Notes: generated by a model from the letters alone, not told the origin. DNA of 64,000 nt from Albimonas sp963977235 (GCF_963977235.1 NZ_CAXBOD010000001.1:434001-498000); one strand, 5' to 3'; shown: positions 16,819 through 27,146, counted from the first letter of the stretch. A program made the numbers and translations.

Positions 16819-18456
16819 ATGAGCATTGCCCCGCGCACCCATCTCGCCACCCACGAGGTCTTCAACCAGCCGCTCCCGCGCGAGCGGCTCGACCTCTGGA
16901 CCGCCGACGCCCCGCTGCAGGCCGCGATCGCGGCGGCGGCGCCAGGGGATGCGGCGCGGCTGGCCGCGTTCGCGGGCGACATCGGCTCTGCGCAGGCGCT
17001 GGAGGACGCCGAGCGCGCCCAGCGCTCGAAGCCCGAGCTGGTGGTCTTCGACCGCGGCGGCCGGCGGCTGGACGAGGTGCGCTTCCACCCCGGCTATCAC
17101 GCGATGATGACGCGCGGGGCCGAGGCGGGATACTTCGCCCGCCCCTGGGCCGAGGGCGCCGCGCCGGGGGGCCACGCCGCCCACGCCGCCATGGTCTACC
17201 TGCTGAGCCAGGTCGAGCCCGGCGTCTGCTGCCCTCTGACCATGACCTACGCCGCCGTGCCCGCGCTGGCCGCGGGCTCGCCCGAACTGGCGGCGAGCTG
17301 GGGCGCCCGCGCCCGGGTTGCGGCCTATGACGGCGACTCGCGGCCGGGGCTGGAGAAGCCCGCGGTCACCATCGGCATGGCGATGACCGAGAAGCAGGGC
17401 GGCTCGGACGTGCGGGCCAACACCACGCGGGCCGAGCCGGACGGCGGCGACTTCCGCCTGTGGGGGCACAAGTGGTTCTGCTCGGCCCCGATGTCGGACG
17501 CCTTCCTGACGCTGGCCTGCCTGCCCGAGGCGCAGGGCGGCGGGCTGACCTGCTTCCTGGTCCCGCGCTGGACCAACGACGGCCAGCGCAACCCGATCCA
17601 GCTTCAGCGCCTGAAGGACAAGCTCGGCAACCACGCCAACGCCTCCTCGGAGATCGAGTACCACGGCGCCTGGGCGCAGATCGTGGGAGAGCCCGGCCGC
17701 GGCGTGAACGCCATCATCGAGATGGTCCACCACACCCGCCTGGACGCGGCCACCGCCCCGGTGGGCTTCATGCGCCGCGCGCTGGACGAGGCCGCCTGGT
17801 GGACCCGCAACCGCACCGCCTTCCAGCGCCGCCTCGCCGATCAGCCGCTGATGGAGGCGGTGCTGGGCGACCTGGCGCTGGACTGGATCGGCTCGCTGGC
17901 CCTCGTGATGCGGGTCTCGCGCGCCTTCGACGGGACCGGCCCGCAGGACCGCGCCTTCGCCCGGCTGGCCGTCGCCATCGCCAAGTACTGGACCAACAAG
18001 CGCTGCGTGGGCGTGGTCTACGAGGCGATGGAGTGCCTGGGCGGCGTCGGCTACGTCGAGGAGGCGCCCCTGGCGATGCTGTATCGCGAGGCGCCGCTGA
18101 ACTCGATCTGGGAGGGGTCGGGCAACGTCATCTGCCTCGACGTCCTGCGCACCCTGGGCCGGGCCCCGGAGGCGGCCGAGGCGCTGAAGGCCGAGCTGAC
18201 CGCCCGCCGGGGCGAGGACTCCCGCTACGACGCCGCGCTGACGGAGGTGGCGGCGGCGCTGGAGCGCCCCTCGGAGGCGAAGGCCCGCTGGCTGGTCGAG
18301 CGGCTGGCCCTGCTGATCCAGGCCTCCGAGCTGATGGCCATGGGCGACCCTGCGGCCGAGGCGTTCCTGGCCACCCGGCTCGCCGGCAACTGGGGGCGGA
18401 CCGCCGGAACCTTGCCCGAGGGGATCGACGCCGGCGCCCTGGCCGCCCGGATCTGA
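16819..18456 (+). CDS. acyl-CoA dehydrogenase, AidB-like
   Basis: FAD-dependent acyl-CoA dehydrogenase of 545 residues, the length of the AidB branch of the family. Features: MAMTEKQGGSDVRANTTRA (FAD-binding motif), WGHKWFCSAPMSDAFL, the C-terminal ALDEAAWWTRNRTAFQ and ECLGGVGYVEEAPLAMLYRE with NSIWEGSGNVICLDVLR around the catalytic Glu region. E. coli AidB binds DNA and is linked to alkylation response, with weak isovaleryl-CoA dehydrogenase activity; here the acyl-CoA synthetase neighbour argues for a metabolic role. The ATG at 16819 follows GGGAGGAGG. It shares the divergent regulatory region with the GST operon. Confidence 0.9.
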   Translation: MSIAPRTHLATHEVFNQPLPRERLDLWTADAPLQAAIAAAAPGDAARLAAFAGDIGSAQALEDAERAQRSKPELVVFDRGGRRLDEVRFHPGYHAMMTRGAEAGYFARPWAEGAAPGGHAAHAAMVYLLSQVEPGVCCPLTMTYAAVPALAAGSPELAASWGARARVAAYDGDSRPGLEKPAVTIGMAMTEKQGGSDVRANTTRAEPDGGDFRLWGHKWFCSAPMSDAFLTLACLPEAQGGGLTCFLVPRWTNDGQRNPIQLQRLKDKLGNHANASSEIEYHGAWAQIVGEPGRGVNAIIEMVHHTRLDAATAPVGFMRRALDEAAWWTRNRTAFQRRLADQPLMEAVLGDLALDWIGSLALVMRVSRAFDGTGPQDRAFARLAVAIAKYWTNKRCVGVVYEAMECLGGVGYVEEAPLAMLYREAPLNSIWEGSGNVICLDVLRTLGRAPEAAEALKAELTARRGEDSRYDAALTEVAAALERPSEAKARWLVERLALLIQASELMAMGDPAAEAFLATRLAGNWGRTAGTLPEGIDAGALAARI

Positions 18457-18923
18457 GCGGCCCCCGCCGTCGCGGGCGGCGCCTTGTTTCGGACCGTCTT
18501 CGCCGCGGATCCCGGTCGAGCCTCGCCCGGCCGACCGGACGCCGCCCTTTGGCGCTGGTTTGAGGCCCCTGCAGGCCGCCTGTCGCCATGAAACCGAATA
18601 TGTAGTTTAAAATCAGTCAATTGGCGCCTTCCGCAGGGCGCCGACGGTTTCCATCCGGCGAAACGATCAAGGCAGGCCCTGCGCGGTTTCCGCGCAGGCT
18701 CCGCCGCGGAAGGCCACGATCTGTAAGGCTGAATCCGCTCTCGGCGCCCTCGCCCGCAAATTGCCTTACACGCGGCGAAAGCGGAGTCATTTCAGGGACT
18801 CCATGGACGGCGGCCCGGGTCGCTCCAACCTCTCCCTCACGATACGACGACGGCCGCCGCGCTGCCCTGCGAGAGGGCGCGGACCGGAGATGAGCCGTCG
18901 GTTGGCAACGGAGGAGAAGCGAT
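18457..18923. other. intergenic region with AT-rich patch and hairpin
   Basis: 467 bases without a gene I can support. Two things stand out: an AT-rich island at about 18590-18622 (unusual in this GC-rich DNA) that could be a promoter, and right after it the hairpin GGCGCC-N8-GGCGCC (18624-18643 region). The rest is GC-rich and featureless. GAGGAGAAG at its right end is the ribosome site of the PRC-barrel gene. Confidence 0.5.
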
Positions 18924-20324
18924 ATGATGCGGCTCGTCACCACCACCGCCCTGGCCCTGGCTCTGGCCGCCCCCGGCTATGCCGTGCTGGCCCAGGAGAC
19001 CAAGACCGACGCGACCCCTGACGCGACCGCCGGCTCCGCCGCCGCGGGCGGGGTCTACATGGCCAAGGCCGAGAAGACCGACGTGTTCGGCTCGGACTTC
19101 ATCGGCAAGGAAGTCTACGTGAAGCAGTCCGCCGGCGCCGAGGCGCAGGGCGAGGCCGCCGAGGAGATGTCCGAGGCCCGCACCGAGGCGAACGCCGAGA
19201 TGGCCGACGCCAAGGAAGAGGCCACCGACGAGATGGCCGACGCCAAGGACGAGGGCGCGGAAGAGCAGGCCGAAGCCCGGCAGGAAGCCTCCCAGGAGAT
19301 GGCCGACGCGAAGGCTGACGCCCAGGAGGATCTCGCCGAGGGCAAGGAAGAGGCCTCCGACGAGATGGCCGACGCTGACGACGGCCCCGAGTGGGACTCG
19401 ATCGGCGAGGTGTCCGACGTCGTGATGACCCGCGACGGCGACGTCAAGGCCGTGCTGGTCGATGTGGGCGGCTTCCTCGGGATGGGCGCCAAGACCGTGG
19501 CGATCACCATGGAGGAGCTGGCCTGGGAGACCGAGGAGGGCGACGACGAGCCGTTCCTCGTGCTGAAGTCCGACCGCGCCGCGCTGGAGAACGCGCCCGA
19601 GTTCGAGCGCAATCCTGACGCCGGCATGGACCGGGCCGCCGCGACCTCGACGCAGGCCGCCTCCGGGACGATGGCCACGGGCGCCGCGACCGGCGCCGGC
19701 GCCACGGGGGCTCTGCCCTCCGCCGAGCAGGCGACTCCGTCGACCGATCGGGCGATGACCGAGGCCGACGACGCGGCCGACGAGACCGAGCAGGCGATCG
19801 ACGAGGCCGCGAGCGACACCGCCGAGGTGGCCGAGAACGCCGCCGAGGAGGTCGAGGAGACGACCGAGCAGGCCGGCGAGGCGATCGACGAGGCCGCCAC
19901 CGACACGGCCCAGGCGACCGACCAAGCGACCGACAAGATGGCCGCCGGGACCGACGCGCAGACCAACCAGGCTGCGGCCCCCGAGGGCGCTGCCGGGAAG
20001 CTGACCAAGATGGACGCGGCCGGTTACCGCGAGGTTGAGGCCGCCGGCCTGACCGCCGAGACCGTCTCCGGCGCCACGGTCTACGACATGGGCAACGAGG
20101 ACATCGGCGAGGTTGTCGACCTGGTGCTCAGCGACGATGGCGCGATGGACGAGGCGATCATCGACGTGGGCGGCTTCCTGGGGCTCGGCGAGCACCGCGT
20201 GGCGGTCCGGATGAGCGACCTGAAGATCATGCAGGCCGACGACGATCCCGACGACGTCCGTGTCTACGTCGCCAGCACCAAGGAAGAGCTGGAAGAGATG
20301 CCCGAGGTCGAGATCGACGGGTAA
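18924..20324 (+). CDS. exported protein with two PRC-barrel domains and Ala/Glu/Asp repeats
   Basis: Predicted periplasmic or surface-associated protein of 466 residues; function unknown. A signal peptide (MMRLVTTTALALALAAPGYA region) is followed by a highly charged helical repeat from about residue 70 to 152 built on EMADAKEEA-type units (four copies of EMADA plus variants), similar in composition to LEA-like proteins. A PRC-barrel domain follows (IGEVSDVVMTRDGDVKAVLV, then DVGGFLGMGAKTVAI). A second Ala/Glu/Asp/Thr linker leads to a second PRC barrel (NEDIGEVVDLVLSDDG, then DVGGFLGLGEHRVAV). The two barrels are clear paralogues, pointing to internal duplication. PRC proteins of this type are often stress-linked; that is inference. 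A strong hairpin terminates the unit. Confidence 0.85.
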   Translation: MMRLVTTTALALALAAPGYAVLAQETKTDATPDATAGSAAAGGVYMAKAEKTDVFGSDFIGKEVYVKQSAGAEAQGEAAEEMSEARTEANAEMADAKEEATDEMADAKDEGAEEQAEARQEASQEMADAKADAQEDLAEGKEEASDEMADADDGPEWDSIGEVSDVVMTRDGDVKAVLVDVGGFLGMGAKTVAITMEELAWETEEGDDEPFLVLKSDRAALENAPEFERNPDAGMDRAAATSTQAASGTMATGAATGAGATGALPSAEQATPSTDRAMTEADDAADETEQAIDEAASDTAEVAENAAEEVEETTEQAGEAIDEAATDTAQATDQATDKMAAGTDAQTNQAAAPEGAAGKLTKMDAAGYREVEAAGLTAETVSGATVYDMGNEDIGEVVDLVLSDDGAMDEAIIDVGGFLGLGEHRVAVRMSDLKIMQADDDPDDVRVYVASTKEELEEMPEVEIDG

Positions 20325-20352
20325 CTGTCCCTCCAGACCCGCAGAACTCGAG

Positions 20353-20380
20353 GAAGGGGCCGCCGAAAGGCGGCCCCTTC
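20353..20380 (+). terminator. terminator after the PRC-barrel gene
   Basis: GAAGGGGCCGCC, loop GAAA, then the perfect complement GGCGGCCCCTTC: a 12-base stem with a stable GNRA tetraloop, 29 bases after the stop. The tail is TGCG rather than a T run, but the last stem bases are TTC. Confidence 0.8.
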
Positions 20381-20686
20381 TGCGTGTGCGGGGCGCCTGG
20401 CTGGCTCGAGGCTGGCCGCCACGTCCGGCCGCAAGGACAAAGCGCCCCTGTCCCGCTCCCGCGCGGCGCCTGACCCCCAGCGACCGCTGTCGCGGCCTCG
20501 TCCGCCGCGGCGAAGCGGACCGGCGCCGGGCCCGCCGGCGAGATGGGCGCCGTCTCCTGGGCCCCTGCGCCCGGCGCTTCTGACCGACTTCTCTGACAGG
20601 CTTCGGTCGGGTTTGCGTCGACGGCGGCGCGGGCCGGCCCTATCGTGGGGGCGGGCGAGGCGTGGGGAGACACCGGAGGACGGCGC
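20381..20686. other. intergenic region, no gene seen
   Basis: About 306 bases between the terminator and the lipoprotein start, GC-rich, without an ORF that looks coding. GGAGGA at about 20675 is the ribosome site of the next gene. No convincing promoter could be picked by eye. Confidence 0.4.
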
Positions 20687-21112
20687 ATGCGCCAGGCTCT
20701 CCCGCTTGTCGCGGCCGCCGCTGCGGTCCTGACCGCGCTCGCCGGCTGCGCGGCGAATTTCGGCGAGGATGCGCTGGAGGCGGGCAGCGTCGAGCATCGC
20801 GTCTCGCGCCTGCCGCCCGGCCTCGCGCTGGCCTGCCTGCGCGAGGATCTCGACCGCGGCCCGGTCCCGCCCTCCCGCGAAAGCCGAGGCGAGGGCGAGC
20901 GGGTTCTGGTCGGCGTGCTGGCGATGGATCCCCGGGTCTGGCTCTATCGCGTGACCGTCTCTCCGGCGCCCGGCGGCGGCGCCCGCATCGAGGCCGAGGC
21001 CGCCGACCCCGGCTACCCCATGAGCGACTGGTGGCAGGGCGAACTGCACCTGTTCACCCAGGAGCGCATCGCCGCTCGCCTCGCCCGGGCCGCCGCCGCC
21101 TGCGCCGGCTGA
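20687..21112 (+). CDS. small lipoprotein of unknown function
   Basis: 141-residue predicted lipoprotein. The N-terminus MRQALPLVAAAAAVLTALAG is followed by Cys, a good lipobox (LAGC). The mature part includes LPPGLALACLREDLDRGPVP, then VLVGVLAMDPRVWLYRVTVS, then YPMSDWWQGELHLFTQERIA. I chose the ATG at 20687 because GGAGGA precedes it by about seven bases and it begins the signal peptide; an in-frame upstream start would add 14 unlikely residues. No family recognised. It stands alone between two terminators. Confidence 0.7.
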   Translation: MRQALPLVAAAAAVLTALAGCAANFGEDALEAGSVEHRVSRLPPGLALACLREDLDRGPVPPSRESRGEGERVLVGVLAMDPRVWLYRVTVSPAPGGGARIEAEAADPGYPMSDWWQGELHLFTQERIAARLARAAAACAG

Positions 21113-21523
21113 AAGCAGGAGGCGCCCGCCGACGTCCTGGCGGCGGACAGCCGCCGCAAACGCGCCCGCAGCGGGGGCGGATGCCGCAACGCGGGCCCGG
21201 GCGCGCCCCGTCCGCAGACCAGCGCCGCCGGGGAGGCAGCGCCCCCGACACCCCCGAAACGCGCGTCGCCTAGGTCCCGCATGACCGCGTGTCCGGGCGA
21301 TCCCTGCACCGCCGGGATCCGTGCGCGGCAAGCATCCCGGGCGCTCTGCGCCTGCCACCGGGCGCGACCGGTAGGCGGCGCGCCGTGGCCGGCAAGGGCG
21401 CGGGCCGGGCGCAGGCCCTGGCAATGCGCCGCGGGCCGGACGGTCGGGCCGGGCGCTTCAGTCGACGCGGCGCTTCCGGTCGCGATGCGGCGGGCCCTGC
21501 GGAGGGGGCGCGCGCATGACAAA
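21113..21523. other. intergenic region, no gene seen
   Basis: About 410 bases between the lipoprotein gene and the groEL terminator. GC-rich, several short ORFs without coding character, no RNA gene recognised. Confidence 0.4.
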
Positions 21524-21549
21524 GGGGCCGCGGCTTGCGCCGCGGCCCC
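21524..21549 (-). terminator. groESL terminator (with a second hairpin at 21581-21602)
   Basis: Read on the minus strand, GGGGCCGCGGC, loop GCAA, GCCGCGGCCCC and then TTTGT: a perfect 11-base stem with a short T tail about 60 bases after the groEL stop. Closer to the stop, 21581-21602 forms another perfect hairpin (CCGGGGAGG, four-base loop, CCTCCCCGG). Together they would end groESL transcription efficiently. Confidence 0.8.
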
Positions 21550-21609
21550 CGGTCTGTCCCTCGCGATCTGTGTCGCGTGCCCGGGGAGGCGAACCTCCCC
21601 GGAAGGGGA

Positions 21610-23244
<1,635 letters not shown>

Positions 23245-23303
23245 CTGTCGTTGGCTCCTGTCAGAACTTCAGCGTGTAGGGTTCAGGCCGGGCGCGAAAG
23301 CGC

Positions 23304-23615
23304 TCAGGCGGCCTTCGCGGCGGCGTCGTCGCCGAGGATGCCGAGGATGTCGGATTCCTTCATGATCAGAAGGTCCTTGCCGTCGAGCTTGACCTCGGTG
23401 CCCGACCACTTGCCGAACAGGACGCGGTCGCCGGCTTTCACGGCGGGGGCGATCAGCTCGCCATTGTCTTTGCGCGCGCCCTCGCCCACGGCGATGATCT
23501 CGCCTTCCTGGGGCTTCTCCTTGGCGGCGTCGGGAATGATCAGACCGCCGGCGGTCTTCTCATCGCCTTCGATACGACGAACCAGCACGCGATCGTGCAG
23601 CGGGGTGAAGTTCAT
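23304..23615 (-). CDS. groES: co-chaperonin GroES
   Basis: Heptameric lid of GroEL. The protein starts MNFTPLHDRVLVRRIEGDEK and contains the mobile loop (KTAGGLIIPDAAKEKPQEG) and LDGKDLLIMKESDILGIL; 103 residues, slightly longer than the usual 95 because of an Ala/Lys-rich end (DDAAAKAA). The ATG at 23613-23615 gives the family start; an in-frame start 30 bases upstream lacks support. It is the first gene of the heat-shock operon, with CIRCE 82 bases upstream. Confidence 0.97.
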   Translation of the reverse strand: MNFTPLHDRVLVRRIEGDEKTAGGLIIPDAAKEKPQEGEIIAVGEGARKDNGELIAPAVKAGDRVLFGKWSGTEVKLDGKDLLIMKESDILGILGDDAAAKAA

Positions 23616-23697
23616 GACGTGGCTCCCTTGCAATGTGGCTTCCACGATGCTCCGAACGGTGGGCCTGGACCCGTCTCACCGAGACCGGGACCGGCTG

Positions 23698-23724
23698 TTA
23701 GCACTCGGAGCGGGGGAGTGCTAA
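23698..23724. promoter_or_regulatory. CIRCE operator (HrcA binding site)
   Basis: TTAGCACTC, nine bases, GAGTGCTAA: a perfect match to the CIRCE inverted repeat bound by the heat-shock repressor HrcA. It lies between the -10 box of groESL and groES, at about the transcription start, where HrcA would block initiation. hrcA itself is not in the window. Confidence 0.97.
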
Positions 23725-23732
23725 CGAGCGCG

Positions 23733-23761
23733 GAGTTAGGAGATCGGCGCCATGCTGTCAA
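23733..23761 (-). promoter_or_regulatory. groESL promoter, overlapping the traB-like start
   Basis: On the minus strand TTGACA (23756-23761), a 17-base spacer and TAACTC (23733-23738) make a near-consensus housekeeping promoter reading toward groES, with CIRCE beginning eight bases after the -10. The -35 box lies within codons 2-4 of the divergent TraB/GumN gene. Confidence 0.85.
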
Positions 23762-24909
23762 GATTCGCGAAACGCATTGCCGCGGCCTTCGAGGTCGGGA
23801 CCGCGCCGATGGAGCGCTCCGCGAGGGGCGCCGCCCGGCTCGCGTTCCCGGGGGAGGTGGCCGTCGGGTCCTCGGGGCGCAAGGCGAAGGCGGCCGGGCG
23901 TCTCGCCGCAGGGACCGTGTCGCTGCTCCTGGGGGCGTCGGGCGCGCTTCTGGGGGCCGGGGCTGCGGCGGCCGACTGCGGGGGCGGGCGCGACCTGCTG
24001 GCCGAGCTCGCCCGGGCCGATCCGCAGGCGCATGACGGGATCATGGCGGCCGCGGCGGCCGAGCCCAACGCCGAGGGGGTGTTCTGGACCGTGCGGCGGC
24101 CGGGGGGCGCGACCTCCTGGCTGATGGGCAGCTACCACGTCCCGCATCCGATGATCGACCCGGCCCCGCCCGGCGCGGTGGCCGCACTGGGCGCGGCGCG
24201 GGTGATGCTGATGGAGATGTCGCCCGAGGAGATGGGCCGCATGGGCCGGCTGATGGCCGAGGATCCCACGCTCGTCGCCAATCTCGAGCGCCCGCCGCTG
24301 GACCAGGCCCTGGGCGCCGAGGACTTCCAGGCGGTGGCCGGGGCCATGCAGGCGCTCGGCGTCCCGCCCGAGCGCACCGCCGTCATGCGCCCCTGGATCG
24401 TGCACCTGTCGCTGGCCACCCCGCCCTGCGCGATGTCCGCGCTGGCCGACGGCGCGGGCACGATGGACGCGGGCCTGGCCGCCCGCGCCGCCGCGCTGGG
24501 CCTCGAGGTGAAGGGCATGGAAACCTGGGAGACGCTGCTCCCGGTGCTGCAGAAGGACGAGTGGAGCGCCGAGTCCCTCGACTCCCTGGTCCTCTCGGCG
24601 CGCGAGGCGGACGCCGGGCGCGACATGCAGTCGACCTCCGCCCGGCTTTACCGCGAGGAGCGGGTCTGGCCGATCTGGACCTACGGCCTGTGGCGGGCCG
24701 AGCAGTCAGGCCGCGACGCCGGCGCCGCGGAGCTGCGGGCCGAGCTGTTCGACGCCCGCAACCGCCGCTTTGTCGAGGCGGCCCTGCCGGAGCTGGAGCG
24801 CGGCGGCGCCTTCGTGCTCGCCGGCGCCCTGCACCTGGGCGGCGAGCAGGGGATGGTCCGCCTGCTGCGCGAGCGCGGCTTCACGGTGGAGCGCGCGCCT
24901 CTGCGCTGA
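23752..24909 (+). CDS. TraB/GumN family protein
   Basis: Putative exported metal-dependent hydrolase of the TraB/GumN (Tiki-like) family; substrate unknown in bacteria. Conserved segments: SWLMGSYHVPHP (HxxP-like motif after the G-S/T-xH motif), LMEMSPEEM, and the C-terminal GGAFVLAGALHLGGEQGMVRLL. A hydrophobic signal-like stretch lies near residues 60-75 (TVSLLLGASGALLGAGAAAAD), so the N-terminal 50 residues are unusually long and the true start could be the ATG at 23809; the 23752 ATG is favoured by AGGAG ten bases upstream. 385 residues. Its start overlaps the groESL promoter and CIRCE lies 28 bases upstream. Confidence 0.82.
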   Translation: MLSRFAKRIAAAFEVGTAPMERSARGAARLAFPGEVAVGSSGRKAKAAGRLAAGTVSLLLGASGALLGAGAAAADCGGGRDLLAELARADPQAHDGIMAAAAAEPNAEGVFWTVRRPGGATSWLMGSYHVPHPMIDPAPPGAVAALGAARVMLMEMSPEEMGRMGRLMAEDPTLVANLERPPLDQALGAEDFQAVAGAMQALGVPPERTAVMRPWIVHLSLATPPCAMSALADGAGTMDAGLAARAAALGLEVKGMETWETLLPVLQKDEWSAESLDSLVLSAREADAGRDMQSTSARLYREERVWPIWTYGLWRAEQSGRDAGAAELRAELFDARNRRFVEAALPELERGGAFVLAGALHLGGEQGMVRLLRERGFTVERAPLR

Positions 24910-25024
24910 GCCCTCCCCCCTGCGCCGAGCCCTCCCGCGGCGCCGCCATCGGTCGACCGCGCCGGGGCGCAGCGGGGGCGCAGCGGGGGCGGGCCCCGAT
25001 CCGCGCCCGCCCAGCGTCAGGCTT

Positions 25025-25483
25025 TCAGGTCATCGCGCCGATCATCGTGCAGGCGGTGCAGATCGCCAGGAGCGGCAGGATCAGGCCCGGCCACCAGTCG
25101 GGCGTGCCGCCCGCGCGGGCCAGCGAGACGTCGGCCGCGAAGACCGCCACGAAGGCCGGCGCCTCGATCCACAGCATCGCGCGTCCGCCGATCCCCAGCG
25201 CCAGGAAGCCCACCAGCGCGGGCACCACGCCGACGCCGAGCGTCCACCAGGTCGCGCCCTCGCCCAGGCCCGCGCCGGCGAAGCCCCAGCGGCAGCCGCC
25301 GTGGAAGGCCAGCAGCATCGCCCCCCAGGCGCCCATCAGGTAGCGGGCGCGGTCGGCCGTTCCGATCTCGGTGGTCAGGGCGATCAGCAGCAGGGCCACG
25401 AAGGGCGCCACCGCGACCACGCCCACGGTCAGCGCGGGAAGGGGGGCCTGGAGCGGCCGGAAGGACAGCTCGGAACTCGGCAT
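25025..25483 (-). CDS. DUF3429 integral membrane protein
   Basis: Small inner-membrane protein of 152 residues with four to five predicted hydrophobic segments (around LPALTVGVVAVAPFVALLLI, ARYLMGAWGAMLLAFHGGCRW, LGVGVVPALVGFLALGIGG, MLWIEAPAFVAVFAADV and LILPLLAICTACTMIGAM, each a separate helix). The pattern GAMLLAFHGGCRWGFA matches the DUF3429 (TMEM69-like) family, whose role is unknown. I use the ATG at 25483; the alternative is an in-frame TTG at 25525. It converges with traB from the left (115-base gap) and diverges from the HAD gene. Confidence 0.8.
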   Translation of the reverse strand: MPSSELSFRPLQAPLPALTVGVVAVAPFVALLLIALTTEIGTADRARYLMGAWGAMLLAFHGGCRWGFAGAGLGEGATWWTLGVGVVPALVGFLALGIGGRAMLWIEAPAFVAVFAADVSLARAGGTPDWWPGLILPLLAICTACTMIGAMT

Positions 25484-25743
25484 CTGGGACGCTCTCTCGA
25501 AGGGGGCACGCAGCGACCGGGCCAAGCAAACCAGCCTTGCGCTCCGCTGACAAGCGCCGCGCCCGCCCGCCCGGGGCCCGTCCCGCCCGCTCCCGGCGCC
25601 CGTTCCGCCTTCCGCCCGGCGCCCGTTCCGGCGCTGGCGCCCGCCCCCGCGGCGCCTTGCCGGTTGCCACGGCGGGCGTCGCGGGGCAGGGGTCGGGGCG
25701 ACCCCCGACGCGCCCGCGGGCGCAGGCTGCCGGAGCCCTCGCC

Positions 25744-26604
25744 ATGACCCCGATCCTCGGCTCGCTGTCCGATCTCGACGGCCGCTACGACGTCCTTTTC
25801 TGCGACCTGTGGGGCTGCCTGCACGACGGACGCCGCGTCTATCCCGCCGCCGTCGAGGCGCTGCGCCGGTTCCGCGCCGGCGGCGGCCTGGTGATCCTGA
25901 TGACCAACGCGCCGCGGCCCGCCGTCTCGGTCGAGCGGCATCTCGAGCGGCTGGGCTGTCCGCCCGACGTGCGCGACGGGGTGGTCAGTTCGGGCGACGC
26001 GGCGGTGGCCTCGGTCAACGCCGGCGACTGGGGACGGCGGGTGTTCCACATCGGCGCCGCAAAGGACGAGGCCTTCTTCGAGGCCGCGCAGGTCGAGCGG
26101 GTGGGCCTCGACGAGGCCGAGTCGGTGCTGGTCACCGGCCTGGTCGACGACCTGACCGAGACCCCAGACGACTACGCCGAGATTCTGGCCGCCGCCCGCG
26201 CCCGCGGCCTGCGGATGCTCTCGGCCAACCCCGACGTGCATGTCGACGTGGGCGAGCGCCGGATCTGGTGCGCCGGCGGCATCGCGGCCGCCTACGAGGC
26301 CCTGGGCGGCGAGACCGCCAGCTACGGCAAGCCCCACCCGCCGATCTACGCGCTGGGGCGGGCGATGGTCGAAGCGCGGCTCGGGCGGCCGGTATCCGAT
26401 GATCGGGTGCTGTGCGTGGGCGACGGCATTCACACCGATGTCGCCGGCGGCGTGGCGCAGGGCCTGGACACGTTGTTCGTCACCGGCGGGCTCGCCGCCC
26501 CGCAAATGGGCGCAGACGTTGAACATCCTGAGGCCGAGCGGCTGGAGTCCTACCTTGCCGCGCACGCGCTGACCCCGACCGCGGCCATCGGCCGCCTGCG
26601 TTGA
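25744..26604 (+). CDS. HAD-superfamily phosphatase (TIGR01459 type)
   Basis: Cytoplasmic HAD hydrolase of 286 residues, subclass IIA. Motif I is CDLWGCLHDG with the nucleophile Asp21; motif II is LMTNAPRP; the substrate cap lies between; the conserved Lys is in YGKPHPPIYALG; motif IV is CVGDGIHTDVAGG. It resembles pyridoxal-phosphate/NagD-like phosphatases; the natural substrate is not known. The ATG at 25744 begins the family start region (ILGSLSDLDGRYDVLF). It is transcribed toward the small GfcA-like genes, but the 115-base gap suggests separate units. Confidence 0.88.
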   Translation: MTPILGSLSDLDGRYDVLFCDLWGCLHDGRRVYPAAVEALRRFRAGGGLVILMTNAPRPAVSVERHLERLGCPPDVRDGVVSSGDAAVASVNAGDWGRRVFHIGAAKDEAFFEAAQVERVGLDEAESVLVTGLVDDLTETPDDYAEILAAARARGLRMLSANPDVHVDVGERRIWCAGGIAAAYEALGGETASYGKPHPPIYALGRAMVEARLGRPVSDDRVLCVGDGIHTDVAGGVAQGLDTLFVTGGLAAPQMGADVEHPEAERLESYLAAHALTPTAAIGRLR

Positions 26605-26652
26605 AGTCGGCGAAGCTGTTCATATTCAAGGTGATTTTGGAGCGGCGCTTCT

Positions 26653-26667
26653 CTGCTGCAATGCGGC
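26653..26667. repeat. 15-base motif, copy 2 (identical to 11926-11940)
   Basis: CTGCTGCAATGCGGC, 52 bases before the first GfcA-like gene, in a locally AT-rich leader (CATATTCAAGGTGATTTTGG precedes it). It may mark a regulatory site shared with the region before fdxA. Confidence 0.35.
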
Positions 26668-26719
26668 ATGCTAGATCTTCAGTCGACGAGGGGCCCACAC
26701 CGCCACACCGGAGTTCGAC

Positions 26720-27016
26720 ATGAATATCGCCAGGACCGCCCTTGCCGCCGTCGCCGCCGCGGCGTTCGCGACGACGTTCGGCCTCTCCCCGGCTCTCGCC
26801 GGCCCCGAGGTCTCCGCGCCGAGCGACCTGCAGGATCCGCGCGCCGTGCAGTCCGCGGGCGTCGCGCAGCAGACCGCGGCGGGCCAGGCGCCGATCTTCG
26901 GCCTGCCGTCGGTCGTGCCGGCGGTTGCGGCCGTTGCGGCCACGTTCGGCCTCGCCATCGCGGCCAGCAATAGCGGCGGCGACAACGCGACGAGCACGCC
27001 GTCGACCCCCAACTGA
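26720..27016 (+). CDS. small exported protein, GfcA/YjbE-like (copy 1)
   Basis: 98-residue predicted periplasmic/exported protein. A signal peptide (MNIARTALAAVAAAAFATTF, cleavage near ALAGPE) is followed by a short linker with the motif QSAGVAQQTAAGQAPIFGLP. A second hydrophobic helix (AVAAVAATFGLAIAASN) and the polar tail SGGDNATSTPSTPN complete it. This layout (signal peptide, short spacer, Gly/Ala/Val helix, then an Asp/Asn/Ser/Thr tail) is that of E. coli GfcA (YmcD) and YjbE, the first proteins of the group 4 capsule and yjbEFGH operons, whose exact role is unclear. The YjbF and YjbH homologues lie 2 kb away on the other strand. Ribosome site CCGGAG is just upstream. Confidence 0.75.
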   Translation: MNIARTALAAVAAAAFATTFGLSPALAGPEVSAPSDLQDPRAVQSAGVAQQTAAGQAPIFGLPSVVPAVAAVAATFGLAIAASNSGGDNATSTPSTPN

Positions 27017-27146
27017 TCGACGCCGGTCGGGCCGGGGATCTTCGGGTCTCCGGCGAGGCGTAAGGGATTTGTTCACGCTCTGCCGGTATTCGGCGGGGGT
27101 GGGAGGCATCTTCGGGGCGGGGGACGACTTCTGACAGGAGCGTTCC

